From positions 1 through 64,000 of the forward strand of contig CAWFQH010000003.1 of NCBI GenBank assembly GCA_963817945.1: 64,000 nt of DNA. Direction: 5' to 3'. The DNA comes from VRUE01 sp963817945 (GTDB taxonomy: Bacteria; Actinomycetota; Thermoleophilia; Solirubrobacterales; 70-9). The notes under the pieces were generated by a model, which searched no databases, was not told the origin of the DNA, and worked only from the letters and a program-made list of their open reading frames with translations. A program made the translations under genes and the position numbers. Below are positions 7,225-15,234 of the stretch, piece after piece (within the stretch, counting starts at the first letter, position 1; each line of letters opens with the position of its first letter).

Positions 7225-7638
7225 TTACGGACAGCCGCCGGCTCCCCAGCCTGATTCGCTGTCGTAGTGCCCACCAACCGAGTGTTGGTGCCCTTCGCTG
7301 TACACCGTCAGGACCAGTTGCGCGCACCAGTTGTTGTCACGTAGCTCGAACTTCGCCCGATCCGAGACCTCTAGGCCCGCCTTGCGCAGGTAGGCGGTCA
7401 GGTCTCCTCGTGCCTCCTTGCGGGCCTCGGCTGACTCCCGAAAAGTGCTGATCGCATCGTCGACGATTGGCGAGGAGAGGTAGCCAGCGAGCTCATCCGC
7501 CATCTCGGAGGCGTCTTTAAGCAGGGTGGCGGGGAACCCGGAGCTCTCTTTCGCCGCCGCTGCGCATTCCTTTGACTGGGTTCGCAGCGTGTCGACCAGC
7601 TCGCCCCTCTGCCGCGTGTGCTCCGATGGAACTGCCAT
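7225..7638 (-). CDS. Hypothetical protein
   Basis: I do not recognise this 137-residue soluble protein. The start at 7638 (MAVPSEHTRQRGELV) is chosen because a strong GGGAGGAA ribosome-binding sequence lies just upstream; a longer reading from 7665 lacks one. The first 90 residues are rich in Ala, Glu and Lys and predicted helical. The C-terminal part (FELRDNNWCAQLVLTVYSEG) looks like beta strands. No signal peptide or membrane segment is seen. It is the first gene to the right of the tRNA-half array and may already be core chromosome. Confidence 0.6.
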   Translation of the reverse strand: MAVPSEHTRQRGELVDTLRTQSKECAAAAKESSGFPATLLKDASEMADELAGYLSSPIVDDAISTFRESAEARKEARGDLTAYLRKAGLEVSDRAKFELRDNNWCAQLVLTVYSEGHQHSVGGHYDSESGWGAGGCP

Positions 7639-7703
7639 ATATCTGTTCCTCCCATTAATCAACAACTAGTTTTTAATTTGGAGCACCATAGCGTGCGGGA
7701 GAC

Positions 7704-8123
7704 GTGGTGACAACTGAGGAGTCGCTGGGTAAGGTCGGCCCTTGCAATGGGAGTGATTACGGGGCCCCTGCGGAAGCGTGCGAGAAAGCATTTTGGGGCG
7801 TTGTCAGTACTGCGCGAAGACGACGCCAACAGTTTCGGGATCGAGTCGCCGGGCCGTGGCAGGTGCGCGGCAACGGCAACCTGGCGCTGACCGAGGATGA
7901 GCTGTTGTTTGCCCAGTGGATACCGAACCGAGTGGTGCGGATCCCGCGGAACGCGATCGTCGAGGTGACGACGACCAGGTCGCACCTTGGGAAGACGATC
8001 GGTCGGAAGCTGCTGAAGGTCGTCTGGGCGACCGAGCTTGGTAGGCAGGACTCAATCGCTCTGTGGGTCAAGGACCTCGACTGCTGGCTCGAGGCGCTCG
8101 GCGGTTCGAGGCCGTCCGCCTAG
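7704..8123 (+). CDS. PH-like domain protein
   Basis: This 139-residue protein carries a central segment (LALTEDELLFAQWIPNRVVRIPRNAIVEVTT) typical of bacterial PH/GRAM-like domains, in which an extended strand pattern L.L.dd.L.F....p...v.IP...I..V is conserved. Such domains are usually small intracellular modules of unknown ligand. No membrane segment is visible, and the N-terminus up to about residue 45 could be overextended because alternative starts exist in frame. The gene overlaps the end of the convergent acetyltransferase gene by four bases. Function cannot be assigned beyond the fold. Confidence 0.6.
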   Translation: MVTTEESLGKVGPCNGSDYGAPAEACEKAFWGVVSTARRRRQQFRDRVAGPWQVRGNGNLALTEDELLFAQWIPNRVVRIPRNAIVEVTTTRSHLGKTIGRKLLKVVWATELGRQDSIALWVKDLDCWLEALGGSRPSA

Positions 8124-8635
8124 CGGCGATCGTGGCGTCTCGCGTAGTAGACGACGAATCCCTGTGTGAACCCGTGGCGCTCGTAGAAGCGATGGGAGTC
8201 GAGATTGGTGACGGCAGTCGTTATCGCCATGTCCTCCACGCCGAGTTCCGCCAGCCGCGCCCAGACGGCCTCCATTAGGGCGGCCCCAATCCCGTGGCCC
8301 CTGTACTCGGGCAGCACGGAAAGGGTCTCCAGCTCGGCGAGCCGCTCCCCCGTCGCCCAGGAGGCGTAGCCGGGGCCGATGGTGATAAATGCGTACCCGA
8401 CCGGCTTGCCGTCCTCGGCGACGAGGAAGAAGGTGTCGGGATCTTGCAGCCAGCTCTCGTACTTGGCCTTGCGCCGCCTCCAGGCTTCAGGCAGCTCGCG
8501 CTTTGGGGCGCCGCCGAGACTCGGCGCGATCTCGGAGTGGTGTCTCTGCAGCGCATTCCAGAGCGACTCAACCGCGTCGAGCTGCTGCGGCGAAGCTCCC
8601 AGTCGAAGGGCTATCTCCGGCTGCGGCGACGGCAT
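8120..8635 (-). CDS. GNAT family N-acetyltransferase
   Basis: This protein of about 171 residues has the GNAT fold, which transfers an acetyl group from acetyl-CoA to an amine. Motif A is clear as LPEYRGHGIGAALM (pyrophosphate-binding RxxGxG loop), followed by the C-terminal strand-helix TNLDSHRFYERHGFTQGF typical of the family. The substrate is unknown. Several in-frame starts exist (8707, 8644, 8635); I use 8635 because earlier residues do not look like the family and overlap the promoter region of the divergent gene. It converges with the PH-like gene. Confidence 0.82.
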   Translation of the reverse strand: MPSPQPEIALRLGASPQQLDAVESLWNALQRHHSEIAPSLGGAPKRELPEAWRRRKAKYESWLQDPDTFFLVAEDGKPVGYAFITIGPGYASWATGERLAELETLSVLPEYRGHGIGAALMEAVWARLAELGVEDMAITTAVTNLDSHRFYERHGFTQGFVVYYARRHDRR

Positions 8636-8729
8636 CCTTCCCATCAAACCGAAAATCCGGCAACTCCGGTCTCTAGGATCGCCGGCCATCTCCGACGATC
8701 GCCACATCGACCGCCCGCTGGCCCGCTAC

Positions 8730-9281
8730 GTGGGCAGCACGATCTTCGTCAGCCGCTGGCTACAGGCGCCGCTCTACCTCGGGCTCATCGTCGCCCAGGG
8801 CGTCTACGTGTGGCGATTCATGCAGGAGCTCTGGCACCTGGTGAAGGACGTCGGCGGCTTGACCGAGAACGACGTGATGCTGCTGGTTCTCGGTTTGGTT
8901 GACGTGGTGATGATCGCCAACCTGCTGATCATGGTGATCATCGGCGGTTACGAGACCTTCGTCTCGCGGATCCAGATGCGCGACCACCCCGACGAGCCCG
9001 AGTGGCTCTCGCACGTCAACGCCAACGTGCTCAAGGTGAAGCTGGCGATGGCGATCATCGGCATCTCTTCGATCCACCTGCTGCAGACCTTCATCAACGC
9101 CGACCGGATCGACTCCGAGACGATGCTCTGGCAGACCGTCATACACCTTGCCTTCGTCGCCTCGGCGGTCGCCTTGGCACTGATCGACCGCTTCCTCTCG
9201 CCGAAGAGCACCGTCGAGCACATCCTCGAGTCGAATGGGGACAAAGGGCCGCCCGCCCCCGTCCCCGCCCAGGCCCCCTGA
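8730..9281 (+). CDS. UPF0114 (YqhA) family membrane protein
   Basis: This protein of about 183 residues matches the YqhA/UPF0114 family. The conserved opening TIFVSRWLQAPLYLGL, the central LVDVVMIANLLIMVIIGGYETFVS and the motif KVKLAMAIIGISSIHLLQTF are all present. Three to four hydrophobic helices place it in the cytoplasmic membrane. The biochemical role of the family is not established. The start is uncertain: the GTG at 8730 lies close to where E. coli YqhA begins, no better ATG is present, and residues upstream in frame do not look like protein. A short proline-rich tail ends the protein. Confidence 0.75.
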   Translation: MGSTIFVSRWLQAPLYLGLIVAQGVYVWRFMQELWHLVKDVGGLTENDVMLLVLGLVDVVMIANLLIMVIIGGYETFVSRIQMRDHPDEPEWLSHVNANVLKVKLAMAIIGISSIHLLQTFINADRIDSETMLWQTVIHLAFVASAVALALIDRFLSPKSTVEHILESNGDKGPPAPVPAQAP

Positions 9282-9313
9282 GGCCCACTCGACCCGAATA
9301 GGGTGCGAAGGCA

Positions 9314-9979
9314 ATGGAGCCCGACGCCATTGAGATCCGCGTGGTCGGCTGCCTGCTGGAGAAGCAGCGGACGACGCCGGACGCCTACCCGCTTTCGCTG
9401 AACGCGCTGCGTTTGGCCTGCAACCAGGCGACGAACCGCGACCCTGTCGTCGACTACGACGAGGCGACCGTGGTCGAGGCGCTGCGCCGCACCGCCCTGC
9501 GGAAGTGGACGCGGCTCGCCAGCGGCTCCGGCAGCCGCGCCCGCAAGTACCGCCACCTGCTCAACGAGACGCTCGGCCTCGACGACGACGAGCTGTCGCT
9601 GCTGGCCGTCCTGATGCTGCGCGGCCCGCAGACGCCGGGGGAGTTGAAGCAGCGGGCGGACCGGCTGCACTCCTTCGCCGACCTTGCCGCCGTGCACGAG
9701 GTCTTGGACCGCCTGATCGAGAAGGGACACGTCGCCGGCCTCGGACGCCGTCCCGGCCAGAAGGAGGAGCGTTACCGGCAACTCCTCGGCGGGGATGAGG
9801 GCGCCGTGGCGGAGTCGGCGGGAGCGGCGGCCGCACCGCCGGCCGAGACCGACGAGGAGCGTACGGAGCCGCGGGCCCCGGCCGAGTCAGGTGACCGCCT
9901 CGACCGCCTCGAACGGGAGCTCGCCAACCTACGCGAGCAGGTTCGACAGCTGCGCGAGGCGCTCGGCGAAGAGGCCTAG
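9314..9979 (+). CDS. YceH/UPF0502 (DUF480) family protein
   Basis: This 221-residue protein contains the DUF480 double winged-helix unit: EIRVVGCLLEKQRTTPDAYPLSLNAL opens it, and LSLLAVLMLRGPQTPGELKQRADRLHSF with GRRPGQKEERYRQLL completes the second half. These are family hallmarks of E. coli YceH. The fold suggests DNA binding, but no defined function is known to me. The last 60 residues are acidic and Ala/Pro-rich, then form a coiled coil (LDRLERELANLREQVRQLREAL), an extension beyond the core family. Its end overlaps the convergent glycosylase gene by four bases. Confidence 0.85.
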   Translation: MEPDAIEIRVVGCLLEKQRTTPDAYPLSLNALRLACNQATNRDPVVDYDEATVVEALRRTALRKWTRLASGSGSRARKYRHLLNETLGLDDDELSLLAVLMLRGPQTPGELKQRADRLHSFADLAAVHEVLDRLIEKGHVAGLGRRPGQKEERYRQLLGGDEGAVAESAGAAAAPPAETDEERTEPRAPAESGDRLDRLERELANLREQVRQLREALGEEA

Positions 9980-10686
9980 TAGGGCGGCAGGTCCTCGTAC
10001 CACTCGCCGAGGACCTTGAAGGAGCGCCAGAAGCGCTGCTTGGCACCCTCCTCGTCGAGCGATTCGTCGATGTCGGGGGTATAGAGGGCATCGACCGTGG
10101 GAGTGAAGGCCTGGATCTCGCCCTCGCGCTGCTCGACCGGGCGCGAGAGCGGCACTTCGAGGCCGTTGAGGACGCGCAGGGCGGGCTCGCCCATGACGAC
10201 GAGGATTTTCGGCTGCACGATCGCGAGCTCCTCGACCAGCCGTCGCACGCACTGCTCGGCGGCGAGGTCGGGCTCGGCAATCGGACACTTGACGCAGAGG
10301 GTTCCGTAGACGACGAGGGGGTCGATCCCAAGCCGTTTGAAGCTTTTCATCAGGGCGTTGCCGGCGCGGCCGTAGAAGGCGACGCCCTCTTCGATCTCCG
10401 CCACCCCGGGCGCGTGCTTGACCATGAAGACGTCGGCCTGCGGGTGGCCTGAGCCCAGCACCGGCATCAGCTTGCCGCGCGGGCAGTGGGGGCAGTCCTG
10501 CAGCTCGTGGGTCAGCTGGTTGAGCTCGCGGATCGCACGCTCCAGGTACTTCTCTCTGATCTCGTCGTCGGTAGCCGGCACGCTTGGCGATCTCTTTGAC
10601 GAGCCGGGCGCGGCTCCTTTCGGGCGGCCCGCCTGCATCAGCTCTTGCCGCCCCTCCCGGCGGGGCCGCTCGCCCGGACGAGACAT
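9976..10686 (-). CDS. Diverged family-4-type uracil-DNA glycosylase
   Basis: This 236-residue protein has the uracil-DNA glycosylase superfamily fold of the iron-sulfur type. Cysteines at about 65 and 68 (CPHC) and at about 131 and 146 (LCVKC...EQC) could ligate a 4Fe-4S cluster. The first catalytic motif, GExPG with acidic residues in active family members, appears here as KHAPGVAEIEEG with the following GRAGNALM intact. The second motif, usually HPS, is not recognisable; the region reads TPTVDALYTPD. The enzyme may therefore have changed substrate or lost activity. The N-terminal 40 residues are basic and probably disordered. It lies next to the GT4/PHP gene on the same strand. Confidence 0.72.
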   Translation of the reverse strand: MSRPGERPRREGRQELMQAGRPKGAAPGSSKRSPSVPATDDEIREKYLERAIRELNQLTHELQDCPHCPRGKLMPVLGSGHPQADVFMVKHAPGVAEIEEGVAFYGRAGNALMKSFKRLGIDPLVVYGTLCVKCPIAEPDLAAEQCVRRLVEELAIVQPKILVVMGEPALRVLNGLEVPLSRPVEQREGEIQAFTPTVDALYTPDIDESLDEEGAKQRFWRSFKVLGEWYEDLPPY

Positions 10687-10690
10687 GGAT

Positions 10691-11977
10691 TCACGAGACC
10701 CGCCGCCGTTCGCGGCGGGGACGGCCCCCCCGGACCGGCTTCGCGTCGGGGACGCTGCGCTTCGCTGCCTTTGGGCGCCCCGTCGTCTGCAGCAGCTTCA
10801 GCGCCTGCACGTAGACGAGGTTCTTGTGCTTGCGGGTGATGTCGGCGTCCCGCATCGCCTCCAGGAACTCCTGCGATCCGTCGAACTGGTGGATCCGCAT
10901 CCGCACGCTGCCCAGCCCTTGGGCGACGTGGCTGTCGGAGCCGGCCCCGGGGACGATCCGGTACTTGCGGGCGAAGCGCTCGGCCTCCTCGTTGAACGAG
11001 GTCAGCGCCACGCGCGGGTTGAAGACCTCGAGAATGTCGATCTCCTCGACGATGTCGAGCAGGTGCTCGTAGTCGGGCACGGAGTGGAAGCGGTCGAAGG
11101 GGTGGGGGACGTAGACGAGCCCGCCCTGCTCGCGGATCGCGGCGATCGTCTCCGTCATCGTCATCCCGCGCGGGATCTTCTCCTCGAGGAAGAGGCCGAT
11201 CACCTCGCCCTGCTCGGCCGTCTTCACCTCCTCGGCGACGATCACCTGGATGTCGCCCATCTCCGCCGCGATCCGCCGCGCCTCCAGCGCTCCCGAGACC
11301 TCGTTGTGGTCGGTTATCGCGATCGCGCCGAGGCCACGGTCGCGGGCGGTCTCCAGCAGCACGCGCACGGGCGTCGCGCAGTCAGGCGAGTGGTCGGTGT
11401 GCATGTGCAGGTCGACCTCGATCAGGGGTCGCTCGGCGATCCGCCGGCGCAGCTCCGGGTTCCCGGTCGGGTCATGGCGGCGGGCGAGCAGGCGCCGGTA
11501 GATCGCCTCCAGCTCGGCCGCGACAGAGCTCCAGTCACGCTTGCCGCCCCCCGGCTCGACCAGCTCGTAGGGACCGGGGAAGTAACGCTCCAGCCGCCTT
11601 CGCGTCGTCTCGGAGGAGACGGTGCGGGCGTCGAGTCGTCCGAAGAAGATCTCGACGAGGGGACGCGCCACCTGGGTCGAGAGGACCCGCTCGGCCGGTT
11701 TATGGAAGCTGGCGACATTGAGCGAGTAGGAGTGGCGCAGCGCCGCCGAGGAGACGCTGGGGGCGAAGGGCTCGTGGACGTGGACGACGTCGAATGAGCC
11801 CTGGCCCAGCAGCTTCTTGACGGGATCGCCGGCGGCGATCCGCAGCACCTCGTGGCCGCGCCGCTCGAGCTCCTCCGAGACCCGCCCGACGAACTCGTTG
11901 ACCGCGTTGCGGGTGCTTCGCCGGTGGGGCGAGACCTGGACTATCGAGAGGCGCTCCTCCGGCACGGCAGCAAGCAT
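10691..11977 (-). CDS. PHP-domain protein fused to a truncated GT4 glycosyltransferase domain
   Basis: This 428-residue protein is a two-part fusion. Residues 1 to about 130 resemble the N-terminal acceptor-binding domain of PimA-type GT4 glycosyltransferases (FDVVHVHEPFAPSVSS, then VASFHKP). The nucleotide-sugar-binding second domain is absent; only a returning helix (WSSVAAELEAIYRRLL) remains. From about residue 190 a PHP phosphoesterase domain follows, with HMHTDHSPD, ITDHNEVSG, VPHPFDRFH and GAGSDSHV as metal-ligand motifs. It is likely a metal-dependent phosphoesterase whose GT part binds a lipid or inositol ligand. That role is inferred from its place directly downstream of ino1 and a CDP-alcohol phosphatidyltransferase. 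The basic C-terminus may be disordered. Confidence 0.75.
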   Translation of the reverse strand: MLAAVPEERLSIVQVSPHRRSTRNAVNEFVGRVSEELERRGHEVLRIAAGDPVKKLLGQGSFDVVHVHEPFAPSVSSAALRHSYSLNVASFHKPAERVLSTQVARPLVEIFFGRLDARTVSSETTRRRLERYFPGPYELVEPGGGKRDWSSVAAELEAIYRRLLARRHDPTGNPELRRRIAERPLIEVDLHMHTDHSPDCATPVRVLLETARDRGLGAIAITDHNEVSGALEARRIAAEMGDIQVIVAEEVKTAEQGEVIGLFLEEKIPRGMTMTETIAAIREQGGLVYVPHPFDRFHSVPDYEHLLDIVEEIDILEVFNPRVALTSFNEEAERFARKYRIVPGAGSDSHVAQGLGSVRMRIHQFDGSQEFLEAMRDADITRKHKNLVYVQALKLLQTTGRPKAAKRSVPDAKPVRGGRPRRERRRVS

Positions 11978-11978
11978 A

Positions 11979-12002
11979 GGAGCCCGCGCGAGCGCGGGCT
12001 CC
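11979..12002 (-). terminator. Perfect GC hairpin between ino1 and the GT4/PHP gene
   Basis: GGAGCCCGCGC and GCGCGGGCTCC form an 11-bp perfect stem with a 2-base loop in the 27-base gap after the ino1 stop and before the next ATG on the minus strand. No T-run follows. It may be an attenuating terminator or stabilise the ino1 mRNA end. Confidence 0.5.
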
Positions 12003-12004
12003 TG

Positions 12005-13150
12005 CTAGGCCGAGACCTTCGCCGCGCTCTTGCCGCGGGCGTGGGCGGCGATGAACTCCTCGGTCTGCTCGCGCGCTTCATCGTCGGGACGCTGCGAGTG
12101 CGGGGACTTCATCAGGTAGCTGGAGGGACCGTCGAGCTGGCCGGCGATGCCGTTGTTGAGCGCCAGCTTGATGATCCGCACCGCGTCGATCACGACCCCG
12201 GCCGAGTTCGGCGAGTCCCAAACCTCGAGCTTCAGCTCGACGTTGAGCGGCACGTCGCCGAAGGCTTTGCCCTCGATCCGGATGTGCGCCCACTTGCGGT
12301 CGGTCAGCCAGGCGACGTAGTCGGAGGGGCCGACGTGGACGTCCTCGTCGGGCAGCTCGTGGCCCATGATCGAGGTGACCGCGTTGGTCTTGGAGATCTT
12401 CTTCGAGTCGAGCCGCTCGCGCTCGAGCATGTTGTAGAAGTCCATGTTGCCGCCGACGTTGAGCTGCGAGGTGCGCTCCATGCGGACGCCGCGATCGTGG
12501 AAGAGGCGGGCCAGCTGGCGGTGGACGATCGTCGCGCCGACTTGGGACTTGATGTCGTCGCCGATGATCGGCAGGCCGGCTTCCTGGAAGCGCTTGTCCC
12601 AGTAGTCCTCGCGGGCGATGAAGACCGGTAGGCAGTTGACGAAGCCGACGCCGGCTTTGATCGCCTGTTCGACGTACCACTTGGTGGCCTCCTCGGAGCC
12701 GACCGGCAGGTAGCAGACCAGCACGTCGGCCTTGCTCTCCTTGAGGACGCCGACCACGTCCGCCGTTTCGCCCGGCGCTTTCGTGATCTTCTCTTTCAAA
12801 TACTTGCCCAGTCCGTCGTGGGTCATGCCGCGCTCGACCTTGACGCCGAGCTCGGCCACGTCGGCGAACTTGATCGTGTCGTTTTGGCCCGACCAGATCG
12901 CCTCGGAGAGATCCTTTCCTACCTTCTCGGAGTCGATGTCGAAGGCGGCGACGAATTCGACGTCGCGGACGTGGTAACCGCCGAGGTCGACGTGCATCAG
13001 CCCCGGGACTTCCTCCGCCGGGTCGGCGTCCTTGTAGTACTGGACGCCCTGGATGAAGGAGTTGGCGCAGTTGCCGACGCCGACGATCGCGACGCGGACC
13101 TTCTCGTCCGTGCGGGCGGCGCCGTTGCTGCTTCCGTTGGTCTCGGTCAT
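12005..13150 (-). CDS. ino1: Inositol-3-phosphate synthase
   Basis: This 381-residue enzyme converts glucose 6-phosphate to inositol 3-phosphate with bound NAD, the first step to inositol lipids and, in actinobacteria, mycothiol. The N-terminal VRVAIVGVGNCANSFIQG is the NAD-binding loop. IGDDIKSQVGATIVHRQLARL, TSQLNVGGNMDFYNML and the lysine-rich active-site stretch SKKISKTNAV are the conserved family blocks. The ATG at 13150 is preferred over an upstream in-frame start because it begins just before conserved sequence and has AGGAAGGAA upstream. It is followed on the same strand by the GT4/PHP gene and preceded by the phosphatidyltransferase gene, forming an inositol-lipid group. Confidence 0.93.
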   Translation of the reverse strand: MTETNGSSNGAARTDEKVRVAIVGVGNCANSFIQGVQYYKDADPAEEVPGLMHVDLGGYHVRDVEFVAAFDIDSEKVGKDLSEAIWSGQNDTIKFADVAELGVKVERGMTHDGLGKYLKEKITKAPGETADVVGVLKESKADVLVCYLPVGSEEATKWYVEQAIKAGVGFVNCLPVFIAREDYWDKRFQEAGLPIIGDDIKSQVGATIVHRQLARLFHDRGVRMERTSQLNVGGNMDFYNMLERERLDSKKISKTNAVTSIMGHELPDEDVHVGPSDYVAWLTDRKWAHIRIEGKAFGDVPLNVELKLEVWDSPNSAGVVIDAVRIIKLALNNGIAGQLDGPSSYLMKSPHSQRPDDEAREQTEEFIAAHARGKSAAKVSA

Positions 13151-13211
13151 GAAGCTCGAAATTCCTTCCTGGTCGGGCTGAGTGGCAAAGCACACCCGAA
13201 GCCTTGACTGG

Positions 13212-13877
13212 TTACAGCGGGGGCGGCCCTGGGGCCTCGCTTGAAAGCTCGTTTCTTACGTGCCATACGCGTTGGAACGCCGTCACCGTGGTCAGCGCCG
13301 CGATCGCGTAGATCGCTGGGGCCAGTAGCTCGAAATCGCCGAGTCCGGCTCCCTTGGCGAAGACCAGGCCGGCGGAGAGTATGACTACCCGAACCGGTCG
13401 CGTCGCCAACCCCACCTTGCACTCGACGCCCAGCGCCTCGGCGCGGGCCCGGGTGTAGGAGACCATCAGCGAGCCGAGCACGGCGACCACGCACATCGCC
13501 GCCGCGAAGTCGTCGCCGGTGGCGGCGAAGTAGCCGGCGACCGCGGCCAGCACGATCCCCTCCTCGATCCGGTCCAGGGTCGAGTCGAGGAAGGCGCCGA
13601 AGAGGGTGCCCTTGCCCGACATCCGCGAGTAGCGCCCGTCGAGCGTGTCCATCACCGAGCCGAGGATGAAGGCGACGCCGGCGAGGAAGAAGAGCCGCTG
13701 GGTGACCAGAGCGGCGGCGACGAGGTTGCCGACCAGGCCGGCCATCGAGATCGCGTTCGGGGTCAGCCGCGACTCGATCAAACGGTCGCGGGCATAGGCG
13801 CGGAGCTCCTGGCCGTTGCGGGGCTGGCGGCCGTTGCGGCGAGTGCGCGAAGCCCGGGGCGGGGCCGAGGAATCCAT
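13212..13877 (-). CDS. CDP-alcohol phosphatidyltransferase, probably phosphatidylinositol-phosphate synthase
   Basis: This 221-residue integral membrane enzyme belongs to the CDP-alcohol phosphatidyltransferases, which join CDP-diacylglycerol to an alcohol. The signature D-x2-D-G-x2-(A)R...G-x3-D-x3-D is visible as DTLDGRYSR then GAFLDSTLD, with Ser in place of the usual Ala. About six hydrophobic helices surround it. Because ino1 follows 61 bases downstream on the same strand, the acceptor is most likely inositol 3-phosphate, making phosphatidylinositol phosphate as in mycobacteria. A phosphatidylglycerophosphate synthase role cannot be excluded from sequence alone. The N-terminus is basic and unstructured for about 25 residues. 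Confidence 0.85.
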   Translation of the reverse strand: MDSSAPPRASRTRRNGRQPRNGQELRAYARDRLIESRLTPNAISMAGLVGNLVAAALVTQRLFFLAGVAFILGSVMDTLDGRYSRMSGKGTLFGAFLDSTLDRIEEGIVLAAVAGYFAATGDDFAAAMCVVAVLGSLMVSYTRARAEALGVECKVGLATRPVRVVILSAGLVFAKGAGLGDFELLAPAIYAIAALTTVTAFQRVWHVRNELSSEAPGPPPL

Positions 13878-13912
13878 CTGGGGTCGAGGCTAACCGATCT
13901 GCCAGCGGGCGG

Positions 13913-14695
13913 CTACGCCTCGGCCTCTCGAGCCTCGCCGCCCCGCCACGACCACGTCTCGGGCCGGGCACGGGCCAGCAGCTCCCTGGCGATCAGCGCC
14001 GCGCCGACGGCCACTCCCCAGCCGAGCACGATGTCGATCCAGTAGTGGTTGCCGGTGACCACCACGACCCAGGCGACGAGCAGCGGCCAGGCTGCCCAGA
14101 GCACTTTCATGGCGCCGCTGCGGACCAGCTGGAAGCCGGTGGCGCCGATCATCAGCGCGAAGGCGCAGTGCATGCTCGGCACCGCCGCGTAGGGGTTGAT
14201 TAGGAGCTTGGCCAGCGCCGAGTCGTGGTTGACGCTGGAGTAGTCATTGATCGTGTCGACGAAGCCGTACTCGGCGAACATCCGCGGCGGCGCGGTCGGG
14301 TAGAGCGTGTAGCCGATCAGCGCCAGCCCCATCGCGACGGCGAACATGTTGCGGACGAAGTAGAAGGACTCGTTGCGGAAGAAGTAGAGCCAGACGAAGA
14401 AGCCGAGGACGACCGCGAACTGGCTGTTCATGTAGACCTGGTTGGCGAAGTCCATCAGCCAGCCGACGGGCAGGAAGAGTGCTTGCAGGTCAGGCTCGAA
14501 GAAGGTGCCGGTGGCGCGCTCGATGTCGATCACCTGCTGGCCGTGGGCGAAGGCGACCGACTCCTTGCCGTCGGCGACGCCGCGCACAAGCTCGTAGGCC
14601 GTGTTGACGAGCAGCACGAGGCCGATCTGGCGCCCAAGATCGCCCCATCCCTGAGGCAGCCTGGCGCTGACGGCGGCAAAGGCGCGAGTCATCAC
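13913..14695 (-). CDS. PAP2-superfamily membrane protein (Aur1-like)
   Basis: This 260-residue polytopic membrane protein has the altered phosphatase motifs of the PAP2_3/Aur1 group: YPTAPPR at about 132-138, PSMHCAF at about 173-179, and GNHYWIDIVLG at about 215-225 with the expected His217 and Asp221. These place it among inositolphosphotransferase-like or lipid-phosphatase enzymes working at the outer face of the membrane. It lies 36 bases upstream of the phosphatidyltransferase on the same strand, so a role in inositol-lipid handling is reasonable. The substrate is not known. Five to six hydrophobic helices are visible. Confidence 0.8.
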   Translation of the reverse strand: MMTRAFAAVSARLPQGWGDLGRQIGLVLLVNTAYELVRGVADGKESVAFAHGQQVIDIERATGTFFEPDLQALFLPVGWLMDFANQVYMNSQFAVVLGFFVWLYFFRNESFYFVRNMFAVAMGLALIGYTLYPTAPPRMFAEYGFVDTINDYSSVNHDSALAKLLINPYAAVPSMHCAFALMIGATGFQLVRSGAMKVLWAAWPLLVAWVVVVTGNHYWIDIVLGWGVAVGAALIARELLARARPETWSWRGGEAREAEA

Positions 14696-14713
14696 GCAAT
14701 TGTAAAGCGGTCG

Positions 14714-15199
14714 TTACCGAACTCGTTTCAGGAGCAGGGTGCGGTGCCGCAGCCCCGGACCGCTGAGGAGCGTGTAGCGGCCGCTCCGCTTCGCCCCACG
14801 CATGATCGACCGGCCGCGCCGGTTCAGCGTTATCCGCAGCTCGGTCGTCGTCTCAGCGGGAATCGAGAAGGGCGAGCTGCCGATCAGCACCTTGCGCCCT
14901 TCGTCGCCGGGCTCGCGCTCAGGGGGCGGCGGACCGACCTGGGCGAGCAGCTTCGCGACCCCCTCGCAGCGGGCGTTGTGGCAGGTGAGGACGAGTACCG
15001 CCGTGCCGGCGGTACTCGTCCTCACCTGCGAGCGGGCGACGGCGATCGCGTCTGGGTCGCTGCTTGCCTGCGCAAGCGATGCCCAGGCGAGCGCCGTGAG
15101 CGCGGCGAGGACCGCCGGCGCGAGCGTCACTCCCGTTCGTTTCCTCCGTCTCGACCCGGTCGCCTCGCCGACCTCGTTCACTGCTCCGACGATACCCAT
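14714..15199 (-). CDS. Secreted hypothetical protein
   Basis: This 161-residue protein starts with a basic stretch (SRRRKRTG), then a hydrophobic segment LAPAVLAALTALAWASLAQA ending in a likely signal-peptidase site. The mature part has two close cysteines (LTCHNARCEGVAKLL) and a C-terminal beta-rich region with RITLNRRGRSIMRGAKRSGR, resembling the terminal segment of secreted repeat proteins common in Thermoleophilia-type genomes. I cannot name a function. The coding sequence contains a perfect 22-bp inverted repeat (14981-15029) reading VRTSTAGTAVLVLTC, which may be an inserted palindrome. It is divergent from the endonuclease III gene. Confidence 0.6.
   Translation of the reverse strand: MGIVGAVNEVGEATGSRRRKRTGVTLAPAVLAALTALAWASLAQASSDPDAIAVARSQVRTSTAGTAVLVLTCHNARCEGVAKLLAQVGPPPPEREPGDEGRKVLIGSSPFSIPAETTTELRITLNRRGRSIMRGAKRSGRYTLLSGPGLRHRTLLLKRVR
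14981..15029. repeat. 22-bp perfect inverted repeat inside a secreted-protein gene
   Basis: Bases 14981-15002 and 15008-15029 are exact reverse complements with the loop GTGCC between them. The hairpin lies wholly within coding sequence and encodes a symmetrical peptide section (RTSTAGTAVLVLT). Confidence 0.9.
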
Positions 15200-15234
15200 G
15201 GCCCGGTGGCCGCAGATGAATATCGTCCCGCTCG

